From Flavobacterium praedii (lineage in GTDB: Bacteria > Bacteroidota > Bacteroidia > Flavobacteriales > Flavobacteriaceae), in NCBI RefSeq assembly GCF_026810365.1, contig NZ_CP113948.1, forward strand, positions 634,001 to 698,000: DNA of 64,000 nucleotides. Reading direction: 5' to 3'. Positions 32,625 to 42,306 of this stretch are shown piece by piece (the stretch's first letter is position 1; every line of letters begins with the position of its first letter). The position numbers and the translations under genes were made by a program. The notes beneath the pieces are model-generated. The model was not told the origin of the DNA and did not search any database. It saw only the letters and a list, made by a program, of their open reading frames with translations.

Positions 32625-33824
32625 ATGAAAATAGTAATTATAAACTCAGGAAGTTCTTCTATCAAATATCAATTAATTGATATGCCGGCCAATGAGGTTA
32701 TTTGTAGTGGAATGATCGATAGAATTGGTTTGGAAACTTCAAACTTAAGTTATGTGACCAGTTCGGCTAAAATTGAAGAATCTTTGCCTATTGCCAATCA
32801 TAAAATTGGTCTCAATAAAATAGCTCAATTGTTGATGGATGAGAAAATAGGAGTTATTAAAAGCACCAAAGAAATAGAAGCAGTTGGGCATCGTGTGGTT
32901 CATGGGGGTAGTTCTTTCTCAAATACTACATTGATTACTGAGGAAGTAAAACAACAAATTAAACAACTTTTCGAATTAGCTCCTCTACACAATCCGGCAA
33001 ATTATGAAGGGATTGTTGTTGCTGAAGAAATATTTTCAGATGCAAAACAGATCGCTGTTTTTGATACAGCTTTCCATCAAACAATTCCGGTATTAGCACA
33101 TAAATATGCAGTACCTAATTTTCTGTTGACCGAAAATAAAGTTCGTGTTTATGGTTTTCACGGAACAAGTCATAAATATGTTTCAGAAAATGCTATTCAT
33201 TTTTTGAATGCCAATTCAATTAATACATCGTCAAATATTATTTCGATCCATTTAGGAAATGGTTGTAGTATGACCGCCATAAAAGATGGTAAAAGTATTG
33301 ATACTACACTTGGTTTTGGGCCAATGAATGGTTTGATTATGGGAACTCGTTCTGGAGATGTAGATCAATCCGTTATTTTCTATTTGGTTAAAACCTTAGG
33401 ATATACAATTGATGAAGTGAATACGATGTTGCAAAAACAAAGTGGAATGTTGGGACTTACCGGATTTAGTGATTTAAGAGATATTGAATCTAATGCCGAA
33501 AATGGAAATGTAGATTGTCAATTAGCTTTAGCCATGAATGCATATCGAATCAAGAAATATATAGGATCGTATGCAGCAGTTTTAAATGGTTTGGATGCAA
33601 TTGTATTTACTGCAGGAATTGGAGAAAATTCATCCTATATCCGAAGATTGGTATGTACAGATATGGAGTATTTTGGATTGGAATTGGATCATGCTAAAAA
33701 TGATGTTCGTTCGAAAGAGATGCGAGAAATTAATACGCCAGATTCAAAAACAAAAATTTTGGTTATTCCTACTAATGAAGAAATTGAAATTGCAAATCAA
33801 GTTTATGAATTGCTCTTGAGTTAA
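32625..33824 (+). CDS. ackA: acetate kinase
   Basis: Transfers phosphate from acetyl phosphate to ADP, giving acetate and ATP. The 399 residues show IINSGSSSIKYQLID, GHRVVHGG, FDTAFHQTIP, YGFHGTSHKYV (catalytic region), GNGCSMTAI, PMNGLIMGTRSGDVD and FTAGIGENSS, the full ASKHA acetate-kinase set. With pta it forms the acetate overflow/ATP-yielding pathway. It is probably one operon with pta and is followed by a terminator. Confidence 0.97.
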   Translation: MKIVIINSGSSSIKYQLIDMPANEVICSGMIDRIGLETSNLSYVTSSAKIEESLPIANHKIGLNKIAQLLMDEKIGVIKSTKEIEAVGHRVVHGGSSFSNTTLITEEVKQQIKQLFELAPLHNPANYEGIVVAEEIFSDAKQIAVFDTAFHQTIPVLAHKYAVPNFLLTENKVRVYGFHGTSHKYVSENAIHFLNANSINTSSNIISIHLGNGCSMTAIKDGKSIDTTLGFGPMNGLIMGTRSGDVDQSVIFYLVKTLGYTIDEVNTMLQKQSGMLGLTGFSDLRDIESNAENGNVDCQLALAMNAYRIKKYIGSYAAVLNGLDAIVFTAGIGENSSYIRRLVCTDMEYFGLELDHAKNDVRSKEMREINTPDSKTKILVIPTNEEIEIANQVYELLLS

Positions 33825-33844
33825 ATATATATTTTTTTCCAAGG

Positions 33845-33873
33845 AAAGCTTCTGAATTTCAGAGGCTTTTTTT
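33845..33873 (+). terminator. intrinsic terminator after ackA
   Basis: AAAGCTTCTGA / TCAGAGGCTTT stem (one G-T pair), 3-nt loop, followed by T. It lies 20 bases past the ackA stop. Confidence 0.8.
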
Positions 33874-33924
33874 ATGCTTTTTATTGAAGAATTGTAATTA
33901 TATTTGATAAAAAAACTTCCTATT

Positions 33925-36666
33925 TTGAAAACTAAATTTCTTTATATTTTCTTTTTCTTTATATTTTCTTTGCAATTGTATGCCCAAGAGTTACTTCCAT
34001 TTGTTGAAAATTATAACAAATCCAATTATCAAGGGGACAACCAGATTTGGAATGTAGCCCAAGGAAATGACAAAGCCATGTATTTTGCGAATAATTATTA
34101 TTTGTTGCGATACGATGGTGTAAAATGGGAAAAATATACATTACCCAATAAAACCATCATTCGTTCCATAATGGTAGATGGTGATCGAATTTATTCAGGT
34201 TCTTATAAGGAATTTGGTTATTGGTTTCGTAAAAATGCTACAATGCATTATGTTTCTATTACCAAAGGGAAAAAGGTTTTTGATGCTAATAACAACGAAG
34301 AAATCTGGAAGATATTCAAGTTTAATAACAAAATTTACTTTCAATCCTTTAATGGTGTTTTTGTATTTGATGGAAAAGTGATAAAAGAGAAAAAGTTTCC
34401 TTTCCTCATTTCATATTGTTTTGTTGTAGCAGATCAGTTATTAATTGCTTCAGTAGACAAGGGGATTTTTAAGTGGATGGATGGGAAGATTGAAAAAGTA
34501 AATGGATTATCTCTTTTAGAAAAAAATGTGATTCATGCAATTCAGAAGTACCAAAACAAAATTTATTTTTTCACCAAGAAAAATGGGGTTTATGTGCTTG
34601 AAGGTTCAATTTTGAAACCTTGGAATAATGGTTTAAATGCGATTTTAAAATCAGCCAATATCAATATTGCTCAATTTATAAAAAACAATAAATTGATTAT
34701 TGGAACTGCAAATAATGGAGTTTACATTCTGAACTTGAATGATGGTTCCTATAAAAATATCAATCGGAATAATGTCTTGATGAATAATTCCATTCTAAGT
34801 ATTGGTCAGGATAATGAGAATGATTTATGGTTGGGACTCGATAACGGACTGGCTCATATTGAGGTCAATTCGCCTATTTCTATTTTTTATGACAGTTCCG
34901 GAATTTTAGGATCTGTATATTCAGTGGCAAGCACACCAAAAGGTTATTTGATGGCTTCAAACCACGGTGTTTTTAAATATGAAGGGAAGCAACTTTCAAT
35001 GATACCAAATTCACAGGGACAAGCTTGGAATATCAGTAAAATAAACAATCAATACCTTATTGGTCATAACGAAGGAACTTTTATATTTCAAAATGGACAG
35101 TTTAGTAGATTAAGCGATATAGATGGTGGGTGGAATTTGTCTAAAAGTAATAACAATAATTTCTACTTGCAAGCAACCTATAGTGGAGTGGTAATTTATG
35201 AAGATGCCAATGATTTGAGAAAAAGTAAAGTTCTGGAAGGTATTTTAAAACCGTTAAAATATCTTGCTCAAAACAGAAGAAATGAGATATGGGCAGCTGA
35301 TAACAATAGAGGTTTGTATCGTATTTTGTATAATGATGATTATAAAGCTAAAATGGATAATGTTACTCAACGTTGTAATATTAAAAATGATTTTGGAGTT
35401 AAAATATTTGAATTCAGAAATGAAATTCTCTTTTTGATTGATAATTCATGGTACACTTATAATTCTATTGCCAATAGATTAGAGGCTAATGAATTGTTCA
35501 ATACCAATTTTAAGAATGTAACAGATATTGTTTCTATTGACGAAAATCATTTTATGGTACTTCAGTATGGTCTTCTGTATCATATTATTGCTCAGGGTAA
35601 TACATTTATAAGAAATAGTATTCAAGAGAAATATTACAAGGGTAAAATTATCAATGACAACCTAAAAGTGTTTAAAGATGGTAATAATTATCTATTGAAT
35701 CTAGATGATGGTTTTATTTCACTTGAATTACAAAAAGACAGTAAAAATACGGTTAATGTAAAGATTGAAGCTTTCAATAATAATGTTTTGGTTGAAAATA
35801 ATTCAAAAGTCAAACATAATTCAGAGCTTAGAATAAATGTAATATCTGGAATTTATGGTGCAACCAAGCCAGATTTATTTTATAAAATCAATGGCAACAA
35901 AGAGTTTATACCCATAAAGGAAGGGTTGATTCTTTTGAATAATCTCACGAGTGGTTCACACGATGTGACAATATATAGCAATGATGGATTGCATTATAAT
36001 AGAATTACTAATTTTCAATTTATAGTTGCTAAAGCTTGGTATTTTTCATTTTGGATGATTTTGGTATATTTTGTAGTTGTTGGACTTTTCTTATATCTTT
36101 ATTATAAATGGAACAAGATAAAATACCTTCAGAAACTTAAACTGCAAGAAGAAGAATTGAAACATCAAAATGAAATTCTAGAAATGGAATTAAAAGCAGA
36201 AAATGAATTGAATAGTCAGGAATATGAAAAGCATATTTTGGAGCTTGAATTGCTGACAAAATCTTCAGAAGTGGCAGGCAAATCTCTTTCAATTGCCAAG
36301 CAAAGTGAAATGATCGAAAACATTCAAAATATATTGGATACCGAATCAGATTTTAATAAATTGAAAAGTGAGATTAAAAAAGCGATAAAGATAAATGCGG
36401 TTAATAAACACGAATGGGAAATTTTTGAAACCAATCTGAATCAAATTAATAATGAATTTATAATTTCCCTTTCAAAGAAATACCCAAATTTAACTCCAAA
36501 AGATATTAAGCTCTGTGTATATCTAAAAATGAATCTTTCATCAAAAGAAATTGCTCCAATGATGAATATTACTTTCCGAGGGGTAGAACTGCATCGTTAT
36601 CGTTTAAGAAAGAAATTGGGGCTTTCTCAAGACGAAAACCTTTCAAAGTTTTTGTTATCTATATAA
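33925..36666 (+). CDS. membrane-anchored two-component-type propeller regulator with C-terminal HTH (triple-Tyr family)
   Basis: A sensor/regulator of about 913 residues. A signal peptide (KTKFLYIFFFFIFSLQLYAQ) precedes many beta-propeller repeats (W-G-NG-L patterns such as ENDLWLGLDNGLAHIE), then a Y_Y_Y-like beta-domain, one membrane span (about 705-725), a coiled coil (QEEELKHQNEILEMELK) and a LuxR-like HTH (LTPKDIKLCVYLKMNLSSKE, about 855). This type senses oligosaccharides in the periplasm and controls the neighbouring polysaccharide locus. I prefer a TTG start at 33925; the TTG at 33904 lies in a TATATTTG box. susC follows by 242 bases. Confidence 0.85.
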   Translation: MKTKFLYIFFFFIFSLQLYAQELLPFVENYNKSNYQGDNQIWNVAQGNDKAMYFANNYYLLRYDGVKWEKYTLPNKTIIRSIMVDGDRIYSGSYKEFGYWFRKNATMHYVSITKGKKVFDANNNEEIWKIFKFNNKIYFQSFNGVFVFDGKVIKEKKFPFLISYCFVVADQLLIASVDKGIFKWMDGKIEKVNGLSLLEKNVIHAIQKYQNKIYFFTKKNGVYVLEGSILKPWNNGLNAILKSANINIAQFIKNNKLIIGTANNGVYILNLNDGSYKNINRNNVLMNNSILSIGQDNENDLWLGLDNGLAHIEVNSPISIFYDSSGILGSVYSVASTPKGYLMASNHGVFKYEGKQLSMIPNSQGQAWNISKINNQYLIGHNEGTFIFQNGQFSRLSDIDGGWNLSKSNNNNFYLQATYSGVVIYEDANDLRKSKVLEGILKPLKYLAQNRRNEIWAADNNRGLYRILYNDDYKAKMDNVTQRCNIKNDFGVKIFEFRNEILFLIDNSWYTYNSIANRLEANELFNTNFKNVTDIVSIDENHFMVLQYGLLYHIIAQGNTFIRNSIQEKYYKGKIINDNLKVFKDGNNYLLNLDDGFISLELQKDSKNTVNVKIEAFNNNVLVENNSKVKHNSELRINVISGIYGATKPDLFYKINGNKEFIPIKEGLILLNNLTSGSHDVTIYSNDGLHYNRITNFQFIVAKAWYFSFWMILVYFVVVGLFLYLYYKWNKIKYLQKLKLQEEELKHQNEILEMELKAENELNSQEYEKHILELELLTKSSEVAGKSLSIAKQSEMIENIQNILDTESDFNKLKSEIKKAIKINAVNKHEWEIFETNLNQINNEFIISLSKKYPNLTPKDIKLCVYLKMNLSSKEIAPMMNITFRGVELHRYRLRKKLGLSQDENLSKFLLSI

Positions 36667-36734
36667 AAACTATAGTTTTTTTATTAATAAATTACTTTTT
36701 CATTGTTTTTATTACGGAATAACAATACATCATC

Positions 36735-36857
36735 ACTACATCATTGCTACTTGTTGTAGTATTTCTTCTATGGTGTAAAGTGTTGATATTTAAGAGTTAT
36801 TTAGTTAATTATTATATTTTGATGTATTTATGTAGTAGTGCTGTTTTGGTTACTACA
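36735..36857. promoter_or_regulatory. ACTACA half-site cluster upstream of susC
   Basis: Two inverted repeats: ACTACA-N14-TGTAGT (36735-36760) and TGTAGTA-N13-TACTACA (36831-36857). With the CTAC-N5-GTAG core at 36747-36759 they give at least four half-sites in the susC control region. A related perfect repeat lies upstream of the GH97 gene. Confidence 0.5.
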
Positions 36858-36890
36858 ACGATGTATTAGGCTAATTTAGCAGAACTAACT

Positions 36891-36900
36891 TAAACGTTTA
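36891..36900. promoter_or_regulatory. CG-centred palindrome directly upstream of susC
   Basis: TAAACGTTTA is a perfect palindrome centred on CG, eight bases before the susC ATG. It has the shape of a LacI-family operator. No such regulator is encoded in the window. Confidence 0.3.
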
Positions 36901-36908
36901 GCAAATCT

Positions 36909-39902
36909 ATGAGAAATTTTATTATTAGCATTTTAGCACTCTTTCTACTTCCGGCTTATATGTCTGGTCAAGTAATAAAAGGAAAAGTATTGGATCAGTA
37001 TGGAATTGGAATTCCCGGAGTATTTGTTGTTGTGGGAAATTCTAATGTTTTTACTTATTCAGATTTTGAAGGGGATTTTAATATCAATGCCAAAGTGGGC
37101 GAGTTATTAAAAATTAGTTTAGTCGGTTTTGATTCGGTATCTATAGCAGCTACTTCAGAACCAATGGTGGTATCGATGAAGGAATCCAAAGATACAGAAT
37201 TGAAAGAAGTAGTAATCATTGGATATGGAACTGCCAAGAAAAGAGATTTAACGGGTTCTATTGTTAAAATTGATGCAAAACAACTTGCAGACAAGCCTAA
37301 TGCAAATCCAATTGTTTCTGCACAAGGAAAAGTAGCTGGTTTGTCTATTGTAAACTCTGGAAAGCCAGGTGAAGATCCAGATGTTAGAATTCGTGGTACC
37401 GTAAGTAGATATCAAACCAAACCTTTGTATGTAGTAGATGGAATATTTTGCGACGATATCAAATTTATGAATGCTTCAGATATTGAATCGATGGAAGTTT
37501 TGAAAGATCCATCGTCATTAGCAATTTTTGGTGTTCGTGGTGCAAATGGAGTAATAATAGTTACCTCCAAAAAAGCAAAAAATGGTAAAATGACTGTAAA
37601 TTATAATAATTCTGTCGGTTTCAAAAATATTGGAGATACTCCATCATTGACAAACGGACAACAATTCAAAACATTGTTTGATGAGCAAAGAAGTAATCAA
37701 GGGCTTGCTCCTTATGCACATTATGACAAGTTCAATGCAAACACCAATTGGATTGATGAAATTAAAAATAATAATGCAAAGGTAATTACCAATAACTTGA
37801 GTATTTCTAACGGAACAGAAAAAAATAAGTTCTATTTGGGAGTTGGTTTTATTGAAGATGATGGTCTAATTGATTTTGAAAAATATAAAAAATTTACTTT
37901 CAATGTTAATAATGAAACTCAATTAACAGAATCAATCAAAGTCGGGTTAGCGATGAATGGATATCAATCTTCGCTGCCTCAGCTTCATAATTTTGAAAGT
38001 GCCTTAAGAGCGACTCCAATCGTTTCTTCTCGAAATGCAAATGGAATATACAATCAATTGCCATTAGAAATTGGTGCAGCACAAATAGGAAATCCACGTG
38101 CAGAAGTCGAAGGTAAAAAATACACCCAATTGAATGAAGAATCTAAGTTTATTGCCAATGTTTTTCTAGAATTAAAAATCATGGATGGTTTAAAATTTAG
38201 AGGTTCTTATTTGTCTGATAATAGCTTTAGTAAGGGTAGAGGATACAATCCCGTTTTTGACGTTTATGTTAGTGAAACAGATCAGTTTACTCCTTATGGA
38301 GGAAATAATCTTACTAGTGTGAATCAATTTAAAAATAATTTTAATAAATCACAACAAGATTATAATTTAACCTATAATAATACTTTTGGTAAACATGATT
38401 TTACTCTTTTGGCAGGATATAATCGGTTAGAAGAAAATTATGAAGGAATGAATGGTACAGTGAATCAATTTGTTGGAGGAGAAGCAATTCCGTATGACAA
38501 AAAATGGTGGTATCTAAATGTTTATCCTTTTGGGGACCCAACAACTCGTTTTGCTAATTCAGACCAATGGGATAGAGCTAATGTATCTTATTTAGGACGT
38601 CTTTTGTACAACTATGATGGGAAATATACCTTAAATGCTTCTTATCGTCGAGATGGCTCATCAGAACTTAGTAAGGGAAATCGCTTCCAAAATTTCTGGT
38701 CTATTGGTGCAGCTTGGGATGTAACGAAAGAAGATTTTATGAAAAATCAAAACCTATTTGACCAACTAAAAGTTAAAGGTTCTTATGGTGTATTAGGAAA
38801 TCAATTTTCTTCAATTCATTATCCTTCCTATCCCGCATACACAACAGGTAGTTCTGCCATTTTTGGTGAATCTGTGGTACCTGCTTATGTGTTGGCTTAT
38901 AGAAATAATCCAAATTTAAAATGGGAAACGGTAACTTCTTATGAGGCAGGAATTGAAATGAAACTTTTGGAAAACAGATTGAGTTTTGAAACCGCTTACT
39001 TTGACAAAACAACCAAAGATCTATTGACATTTGTTGACCTTGGAAGTGAAAAGTTTTATACGAATGCTGGGGAAATAGAAAATAAAGGTTTTGAATTTAC
39101 CGCTTCATGGAACGATAAAATAAATGACAATTTTAGTTATTCCATAAGTGGTAATGCGACTACTTTGAAAAATAAAGTAAAATCAGTTTATGAGCCAGGA
39201 TTTCAGGTTTTTGAGGGACCATCAATTCTTACGGCAGGCGCTCCTATTGGGTCATTTTATGGATATGTAGTCGAAGGGGTTTATCAGTCTTATGCTGATG
39301 TATTGAATTCTGCTCCTAGCTCATTGGGTGATTATGGGCCAGGGGATTTAAAATATAAAGATATAAATGGTGACGGGAAAATAACTACAGAAGATAGAAC
39401 AGTGATTGGTAATCCAACTCCTGATGTTATGTATGGTTTTTCTTTGAGTGCAACGTACAAACAATTTTCATTGTCTCTTGATTTTCAAGGAGTTTATGGA
39501 AACGAAATTTACAGAGATTGGGGTAATGGTTCAACTTTTGCACAATTCAATTATAGAACGGATCAATTGGACAGGTGGACAGGTGCAGGAACTTCAAATT
39601 GGGAACCAAGACTTAATGATGGTTCTGGATACAATAAATTGGCATCTACTTATATGATAGAAGACGGAAGCTATCTTAGACTTAGAAACATACAGTTTTC
39701 TTATGATTTTAATAAAGATTTTCTAGCTAAGTCTTTTATCCAAAGTTTAAGAATATACTTCAATGCGCAGAATCCAATTACATGGGCTAAAAATTCAGGA
39801 TTCACTCCTGAAGCGGGAGGTTCTCCAGTTTCATTTGGAAGAGACACAGGGGGATATCCTTTGCCAGCTGTTACATCTATTGGTTTAAACGTGACTTTTT
39901 AA
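36909..39902 (+). CDS. SusC-like TonB-dependent outer-membrane transporter
   Basis: A 997-residue oligosaccharide importer. Signal peptide to about residue 20, then a carboxypeptidase-D regulatory-like domain (GKVLDQYGIGIPGVFVVVGN), a TonB-box/plug region (ELKEVVIIGYGTAKKRDLTG, VRIRGT, YVVDGI, VLKDPSSLAIFGVRGANGVI) and a 22-strand barrel ending in GLNVTF. These are the signatures of SusC/RagA proteins. It forms a pair with the susD gene 19 bases downstream. Energy comes from TonB-ExbBD; cargo is probably a glucan oligosaccharide, given the enzymes that follow. Confidence 0.96.
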   Translation: MRNFIISILALFLLPAYMSGQVIKGKVLDQYGIGIPGVFVVVGNSNVFTYSDFEGDFNINAKVGELLKISLVGFDSVSIAATSEPMVVSMKESKDTELKEVVIIGYGTAKKRDLTGSIVKIDAKQLADKPNANPIVSAQGKVAGLSIVNSGKPGEDPDVRIRGTVSRYQTKPLYVVDGIFCDDIKFMNASDIESMEVLKDPSSLAIFGVRGANGVIIVTSKKAKNGKMTVNYNNSVGFKNIGDTPSLTNGQQFKTLFDEQRSNQGLAPYAHYDKFNANTNWIDEIKNNNAKVITNNLSISNGTEKNKFYLGVGFIEDDGLIDFEKYKKFTFNVNNETQLTESIKVGLAMNGYQSSLPQLHNFESALRATPIVSSRNANGIYNQLPLEIGAAQIGNPRAEVEGKKYTQLNEESKFIANVFLELKIMDGLKFRGSYLSDNSFSKGRGYNPVFDVYVSETDQFTPYGGNNLTSVNQFKNNFNKSQQDYNLTYNNTFGKHDFTLLAGYNRLEENYEGMNGTVNQFVGGEAIPYDKKWWYLNVYPFGDPTTRFANSDQWDRANVSYLGRLLYNYDGKYTLNASYRRDGSSELSKGNRFQNFWSIGAAWDVTKEDFMKNQNLFDQLKVKGSYGVLGNQFSSIHYPSYPAYTTGSSAIFGESVVPAYVLAYRNNPNLKWETVTSYEAGIEMKLLENRLSFETAYFDKTTKDLLTFVDLGSEKFYTNAGEIENKGFEFTASWNDKINDNFSYSISGNATTLKNKVKSVYEPGFQVFEGPSILTAGAPIGSFYGYVVEGVYQSYADVLNSAPSSLGDYGPGDLKYKDINGDGKITTEDRTVIGNPTPDVMYGFSLSATYKQFSLSLDFQGVYGNEIYRDWGNGSTFAQFNYRTDQLDRWTGAGTSNWEPRLNDGSGYNKLASTYMIEDGSYLRLRNIQFSYDFNKDFLAKSFIQSLRIYFNAQNPITWAKNSGFTPEAGGSPVSFGRDTGGYPLPAVTSIGLNVTF

Positions 39903-39921
39903 TATTATAAATTGAACAAAA

Positions 39922-41388
39922 ATGAGAAATTTTAAATCTATAGTTTATATATCGCTACTGGCCGTATTTTCATTACCCACTTTGAATTCGTGTAATGATG
40001 ATGATTTTTTGAATAGAAAACCATTAGGAACAGCAGTAGAAGGAGATTTACCAGCAGGAGGTTTTGAAGAAAAAGCCTTTGGTTTATACGGAAAATTGAG
40101 AACACAAGGAGGAATTACAGATTGGGACAGGTATTGGTTTCAAAATATTCGCTCCGATGATGCCATGAAAGGGAGTACACCAGGTGACGCATCTGCAAGA
40201 GGGAATATAATGGACGGATTTGTTTATTCTCCCACAGAATTTGCTTCAAATTGGGATGGTCATTTTAGCTTAATTTATGCTTGTAATGATTTGATTGCCG
40301 ATGTAGATAATTCAGGGAAAACGGATTCAGGAAGCATAATCAACAAAGCTGAAGCTTTGGCTATAAGAGGATTTGCCTATTTTGAATTGCGCAGAGATTA
40401 TGGAGAAGTACCTATAATTTTGAATAGAATCCTTACACCAAGCGACGGTATCAAAGCAAAATCTCCCATTGCCGATATTGATGCACAAATTATTAGTGAT
40501 TTAGAATTAGCTGCTGAAAAATTACCAATTAGTTGGCCTTCTTATCCAGGAAGAGCTACCAGTGGTTTTGCTAATTCAATATTGGCTAAGCTTTATTTGT
40601 ACCAAGGAAATTGGGTAAAAGCACTTGAAAAAGCGGAAGTTGTAATCAATTCGGGGCAATATGCTTTGTATAATTCGTATGAAACTTTGTTTAAAGAACA
40701 AGGTGACAATTGTATTGAAACCATTTTTGAAGTTCAGTTTCTAAGACAAGCAACTGTAAATTATTCTAATAATTATTTTGAATCACAAGGTATTCGTGGT
40801 TCTGGAGATTGGGATTTAGGTTGGGGATTTAATGTTCCTACTCAGAATTTAGTCGATGCTTATGAAACTGGTGATCCCCGCAAGAACTCGACTATCCTTT
40901 TTGAAGGACAAGATGATGGATTTGGTTTTACTATTCCAACAGGTTTGGCTCAACCGTATTGGAACAAAAAAGCCTATTCTACGCCGTCATATAGAGCACT
41001 TCAAGGTACAGGAAAAAATCATTGGTTTAATGTGAAAATTATACGTTATGCAGATGTTATTTTAATCGCTGCCGAAGCTGCAAATGAATTAGGGAATACT
41101 GCTAAAGCGGCAGATTATGTGAATCAAGTTCGCGCTAGAGCAAGAGGGAATAATGCTGGTGTGCTTCCAAATGTAGCTGCTGGTGCTGGTTTGAAAGCAG
41201 CAATCAAACAGGAAAGAAGAGTGGAACTTGCAATGGAAGGAGAAAGATTCTATGACTTAGTTCGTTGGGGAGATGCTCCAACAGTATTAGGTAGTTTAGG
41301 ATACCAAGACAAAAATAAGTTCTATCCTATTCCTCAAACTGCCATAGATCAATCAGGCGGAGTTTTAAAACAAAATCCTAATTATTAA
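39922..41388 (+). CDS. SusD/RagB-like surface glycan-binding lipoprotein
   Basis: A 488-residue lipoprotein (LNSC, Cys24, then Asn-Asp-Asp-Asp, which is compatible with surface export) that closes the SusC pore and captures glycan. The N-terminal helical TPR-like part includes INKAEALAIRGFAYFELRRDYG. The C-terminus has the conserved KIIRYADVILIAAEAANELG, VRARA, IKQERRVELAMEGERFYDLV and the terminal FYPIPQTAID...QNPNY. All are RagB/SusD hallmarks. It is in one operon with susC. Confidence 0.95.
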   Translation: MRNFKSIVYISLLAVFSLPTLNSCNDDDFLNRKPLGTAVEGDLPAGGFEEKAFGLYGKLRTQGGITDWDRYWFQNIRSDDAMKGSTPGDASARGNIMDGFVYSPTEFASNWDGHFSLIYACNDLIADVDNSGKTDSGSIINKAEALAIRGFAYFELRRDYGEVPIILNRILTPSDGIKAKSPIADIDAQIISDLELAAEKLPISWPSYPGRATSGFANSILAKLYLYQGNWVKALEKAEVVINSGQYALYNSYETLFKEQGDNCIETIFEVQFLRQATVNYSNNYFESQGIRGSGDWDLGWGFNVPTQNLVDAYETGDPRKNSTILFEGQDDGFGFTIPTGLAQPYWNKKAYSTPSYRALQGTGKNHWFNVKIIRYADVILIAAEAANELGNTAKAADYVNQVRARARGNNAGVLPNVAAGAGLKAAIKQERRVELAMEGERFYDLVRWGDAPTVLGSLGYQDKNKFYPIPQTAIDQSGGVLKQNPNY

Positions 41389-41416
41389 TACCGATTCGAT
41401 TTAAAAAAATAAATAT

Positions 41417-42244
41417 ATGAAAATCAATATATCAATGATTAAGAAAGCTTTTGGAATAGTATTTGTTTCGATCGCATTTATAGGATGTCAGGAGATGGAC
41501 AAACCTGCATTGGGAAATTATCCAAAAGATCTAAATCCAGTTGGGGGAGCTTTGAAATTTTTTGTTCCTTTTGATGACAATACAACAGACCCTTTAAAAT
41601 TTGCTGTTGATAATATTCGAGCAAAGTTTCCCAATGATAATCAGTTTACACAGACTGATGGTATTACTGGAAAAGGGGCACAAGGGCCAACAGATCATAT
41701 TCAAAAGTACATAGCCTTTTCAAAACCAAATGATTTTGCTACTGAAGCGGAAAGTTTTACAATTGCTTTTTGGGAAAAACACAATGGAGCAACAAAAGGT
41801 GCTGAATATCCATTTAGTCTTCCTTCTTCAAACGGTCACTGGTCTGGAGGAACAATGATGCTTATGTTTGATGGTTCAGAAATTAAATTTGTTATTGTAG
41901 ACAAAAACATGAATGATCCATGGTTTATTTGGAATGAATCAGGTTTAATGGCAAGTTTAACGGATAACCAATGGCACCACTGTGCATTTGTGTATGATGC
42001 AACCACTTCCGCTTTTACATTTTATAAAGATGGTGTTGTAGTGAGTACAAAAATGTGGACAGACCACGGAAATGTAAATCTAGACGATTCAAAAGTTGCT
42101 GGTTTGCGTATTGGATCTGGACCGGGGAATACACCAAATGATTGGCTTTCTAATAATTGGCTAGGGAGCTTAGATCAGTTCAGAATGTATGCAACTGCTT
42201 TGACAGCAACCGAAATAAATCAACTAGTTACTGGAAAACTGTAA
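41417..42244 (+). CDS. LamG/concanavalin-fold lipoprotein of the polysaccharide locus
   Basis: A 275-residue lipoprotein (IAFIGC, Cys24; a second Met at residue 7 would give a more typical signal length). After a short linker comes one laminin-G-like jelly roll: SFTIAFWEKHN, GGTMMLMFDGS, DNQWHHCAFVYD, FTFYKDGVVVS and a final DQFRMYATALTATEI. In this position, where SusE/SusF lie in the starch system, such proteins bind glycan at the cell surface. It lies 28 bases after susD and probably belongs to the same transcript. Confidence 0.85.
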   Translation: MKINISMIKKAFGIVFVSIAFIGCQEMDKPALGNYPKDLNPVGGALKFFVPFDDNTTDPLKFAVDNIRAKFPNDNQFTQTDGITGKGAQGPTDHIQKYIAFSKPNDFATEAESFTIAFWEKHNGATKGAEYPFSLPSSNGHWSGGTMMLMFDGSEIKFVIVDKNMNDPWFIWNESGLMASLTDNQWHHCAFVYDATTSAFTFYKDGVVVSTKMWTDHGNVNLDDSKVAGLRIGSGPGNTPNDWLSNNWLGSLDQFRMYATALTATEINQLVTGKL

Positions 42245-42306
42245 TGTAAAGTAGAATATATCTTGTCAAAGCATAATGGCTTTGGCAAGATTTTAAACAA
42301 AAAAGC

